Shown here: positions 4,854 to 6,127 of the stretch, piece by piece | Numbering within the stretch: the first letter of the stretch is position 1 | Layout: each line of letters begins with the position of its first letter | Assembly: GCA_003164415.1 (NCBI GenBank) | Contig: PLTK01000104.1 | Coordinates: 535 to 6,661, forward strand | Origin: Methanobacterium sp. | GTDB taxonomy: Archaea > Methanobacteriota > Methanobacteria > Methanobacteriales > Methanobacteriaceae | DNA length: 6,127 nucleotides | Direction: 5' to 3' | Notes under the pieces: model-generated | Seen by the model: only the letters and a program-made list of their open reading frames with translations | Database searches by the model: none | What the model was told of the DNA's origin: nothing | Made by a program: the position numbers and the translations under genes

Positions 4854-5528
4854 ATGACATCTAAATCCATTAAAATACGCTTGGAAGATGCATCATACGA
4901 CTTAAAATTTCTTTTAAACAGGGGATATAAAAAAAAAGCAGCTATAAATTTAGTTGCTGATAAGTATGTACTTAACAAGAAAGGAAGAAATTATTTGGAA
5001 AGAAAAGTCTTTTCTGATGATAAATCCCTAGATAGATCTCGTAAAATCATTGATATAGATAATATAACCAATAAAACTATTTTTATAGATGGTTACAATG
5101 TTTTAATATCTGTTGAAGCTATATGTAATCGGGAGTTTGGTTCATTGGTCATGTGCGATGATGGAATTTTAAGAGATCTCAAAGCAGTTTTTGGGAAATA
5201 TAAGATCAACTCAACAACTGAAAATGCACTGAATAATATAATGACCATTCTAAGCCCACATAATCCTGCATATATCTACTTTTTTTATGATAGTCCTGTA
5301 AGTAAGAGTAGAGAGCTTGCACGAATCACAAATTCCATAATTCAAATTAACCAACTAGATGGTTGTGCAGTAACAAATAAAAATGTTGATTTTGAACTTG
5401 TAAAACAATCCAAAAGATATGGTGGAATAGTGGCTACAAGCGATGGTCCCATAATAGATAGGATCGAAAATGTATTGGATATTCCCAATAACATATGTAA
5501 AATTTTTACTAATTTTAAAGAGAATTAA
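4854..5528 (+). CDS. DUF434 protein with PIN/NYN-like C-terminal region
   Basis: A 224-residue soluble protein of unknown function. Residues about 9-53 match the DUF434 pattern (RLEDASYDLKFLLNRGYKKK, then VxxKYxL, RxxLxR). From about residue 73, a region corresponding to what is usually called DUF5616 begins with IFIDGYNVLI (76-85). The DGYN motif recalls YacP/NYN-type PIN-fold ribonucleases. Further acidic residues at spaced positions, Glu88, Asp146 in FFYDSP, Asp179 in NVDFELV and Asp197/Asp202 in TSDGPIID, could complete a metal-binding site. A nuclease role is inference. It follows the DUF47 gene by 16 bases without its own clear ribosome-binding site or promoter, so it is probably the last gene of the cluster. 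It converges on the FBP phosphatase gene, 20 bases away. Family assignment is fairly sure. Confidence 0.82.
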   Translation: MTSKSIKIRLEDASYDLKFLLNRGYKKKAAINLVADKYVLNKKGRNYLERKVFSDDKSLDRSRKIIDIDNITNKTIFIDGYNVLISVEAICNREFGSLVMCDDGILRDLKAVFGKYKINSTTENALNNIMTILSPHNPAYIYFFYDSPVSKSRELARITNSIIQINQLDGCAVTNKNVDFELVKQSKRYGGIVATSDGPIIDRIENVLDIPNNICKIFTNFKEN

Positions 5529-5557
5529 AAAAAAAATGGATTAAAAATTTAATCCAT
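5527..5557 (-). terminator. Stem-loop plus U-tract terminating the FBP aldolase/phosphatase gene
   Basis: A perfect inverted repeat, ATGGATTAAA (5536-5545) and TTTAATCCAT (5548-5557), is followed on the minus strand by ten U (from A at 5527-5536). This is the arrangement of an intrinsic terminator for the minus strand. It overlaps the last two codons and stop of that gene, and its U-tract lies over the stop codon of the convergent DUF434 gene. For the plus strand there is no U-run after the stem, so it is mainly one-directional. Confidence 0.7.
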
Positions 5558-6127
5558 ATCCTGCATTCTATCTTCGAGCATTTTAAGAACACCAGGCAGA
5601 CTTGTATATTCCATTTCATCTGCTGGTAATCTGTGTGGTTCGAATGGTCCGTGTCTTCTCATATACTCGGCAATTTCAGATGCTAGGTCCCTTGACCTAT
5701 CAAATGATGGATCATCAAACATATCTAATGGCCCAACAAGTTCTGAATTGTTTATCTGGAATCCCAGAGCAATTACCCGTGGAGGTCCATCAAATCTTAC
5801 TGGAGTAGCATTTTTCTGAGCAACAGGCATTAATGGACCGTTATGTGAACCCCTCATCCATCCACTTACTAGGTGTGGGAATGCAAATGGTTCAACAACT
5901 TCTCCCCCTGCAGGGAATCCAGATTGCGCCCTTACTATTGCAACTGGGTCATCCTTTCCAATATACTGGCCAGCCATAAGATTTAATCTTTCTGTACTTA
6001 TTGAAGCAGCTATCTCATTGTCACTCCTTCTGGTGACATGTTTAATAACATATCTGCCAGTTGAGCCCAATAATGCAAGTGCATCGTACATCTCATCGGG
6101 ACAGGACATTGTAACTTTTTTGTGTTC
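5549..6127 (-). CDS. fbp: Fructose-1,6-bisphosphate aldolase/phosphatase (C-terminal half, cut by window edge)
   Basis: This is the archaeal bifunctional gluconeogenic enzyme (class V FBPase). It condenses dihydroxyacetone phosphate with glyceraldehyde 3-phosphate and dephosphorylates the resulting fructose 1,6-bisphosphate to fructose 6-phosphate in the cytosol. The frame stays open to the window edge: reading continues upstream of the methionine at 6109 as EHKKVT, so that methionine is internal. About 192 residues are visible; family members have about 360-400. Conserved stretches are GSTGRYVIKHV, SGFPAGGEVVEPFAFPHLVSGW split over two blocks, GSHNGPLMPV, TPVRFDGPPRV, NSELVGPLDMFDDP and HGPFEPHRLP. 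The Tyr-x-x-Lys in RYVIKHV has the spacing of the catalytic Tyr229/Lys232 pair described for crenarchaeal enzymes (assignment from memory). The gene ends in a stem-loop/U-tract terminator. The product call is secure. Confidence 0.94.
   Translation of the reverse strand, partial: EHKKVTMSCPDEMYDALALLGSTGRYVIKHVTRRSDNEIAASISTERLNLMAGQYIGKDDPVAIVRAQSGFPAGGEVVEPFAFPHLVSGWMRGSHNGPLMPVAQKNATPVRFDGPPRVIALGFQINNSELVGPLDMFDDPSFDRSRDLASEIAEYMRRHGPFEPHRLPADEMEYTSLPGVLKMLEDRMQDMD

Noticed and set aside
4727..4978. Minus-strand ORF of 83 codons
   Set aside because: It spans the end of DUF47 and start of DUF434 on the opposite strand; both genes are supported by conserved motifs, this ORF by none.
5637..5647. 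GGTTCGAATGG resembling a tRNA T-loop
   Set aside because: It falls inside conserved FBP aldolase/phosphatase codons and there is no acceptor, D or anticodon arm around it. A similar GGTTCGAA in radB (about 1256-1263) is rejected for the same reason.
5602..5808. Plus-strand ORF of 68 codons
   Set aside because: Antisense to strongly conserved parts of the FBP aldolase/phosphatase gene.

Overview
The window reads as chromosomal DNA of a strongly AT-rich methanogenic archaeon, most likely a member of the Methanobacteriales. The evidence is the archaea-specific gene set (RadB, a bifunctional FBP aldolase/phosphatase, an archaeal-type CDP-alcohol phosphotransferase, DUF357 and DUF434 proteins), TATA-box-like elements about 26-28 nt before starts, and U-tract terminators. 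From memory, radB, a YrdC-family gene and an archaetidylinositol-phosphate synthase gene also lie together in Methanothermobacter thermautotrophicus (around MTH1691-1693). That recollection was not checked here.

Layout. At the left edge (1-515, minus) is the N-terminal 171 residues of a PLP-dependent fold-type I aminotransferase; its C-terminal half is off the window. An AT-rich gap of 325 bases follows, holding a possible 18-codon leader ORF. Next come radB (841-1539, minus) and the threonylcarbamoyl-AMP synthase gene (1814-2428, minus). A 71-base divergent spacer with a symmetric TATA-like box separates the latter from the archaetidylinositol-phosphate synthase gene (2500-3087, plus), which appears to be leaderless. 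A small dimeric alpha/beta-barrel protein gene (3210-3509, minus) ends at a clear stem-loop. An AT-rich gap of 387 bases carries a 13-bp direct repeat and the promoter of a compact plus-strand cluster: DUF357 (3897-4133), a PhoU-like DUF47 protein (4181-4837) and a DUF434 protein with a PIN/NYN-like C-terminal part (4854-5528). This cluster converges on the C-terminal half of fructose-1,6-bisphosphate aldolase/phosphatase (5549 to beyond 6127, minus). A palindrome and U-tract there form a terminator for the phosphatase gene.

How the genes relate. Most are independent housekeeping functions: amino-acid metabolism, recombination, the tRNA t6A modification, ether-lipid synthesis and gluconeogenesis. 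No defence system, CRISPR array, transposon, tRNA or rRNA was found. The least understood part is the DUF357-DUF47-DUF434 cluster. It places a PhoU-like helical protein with no phosphate transporter beside a predicted nuclease-like protein and is the best candidate here for uncharacterised biology.
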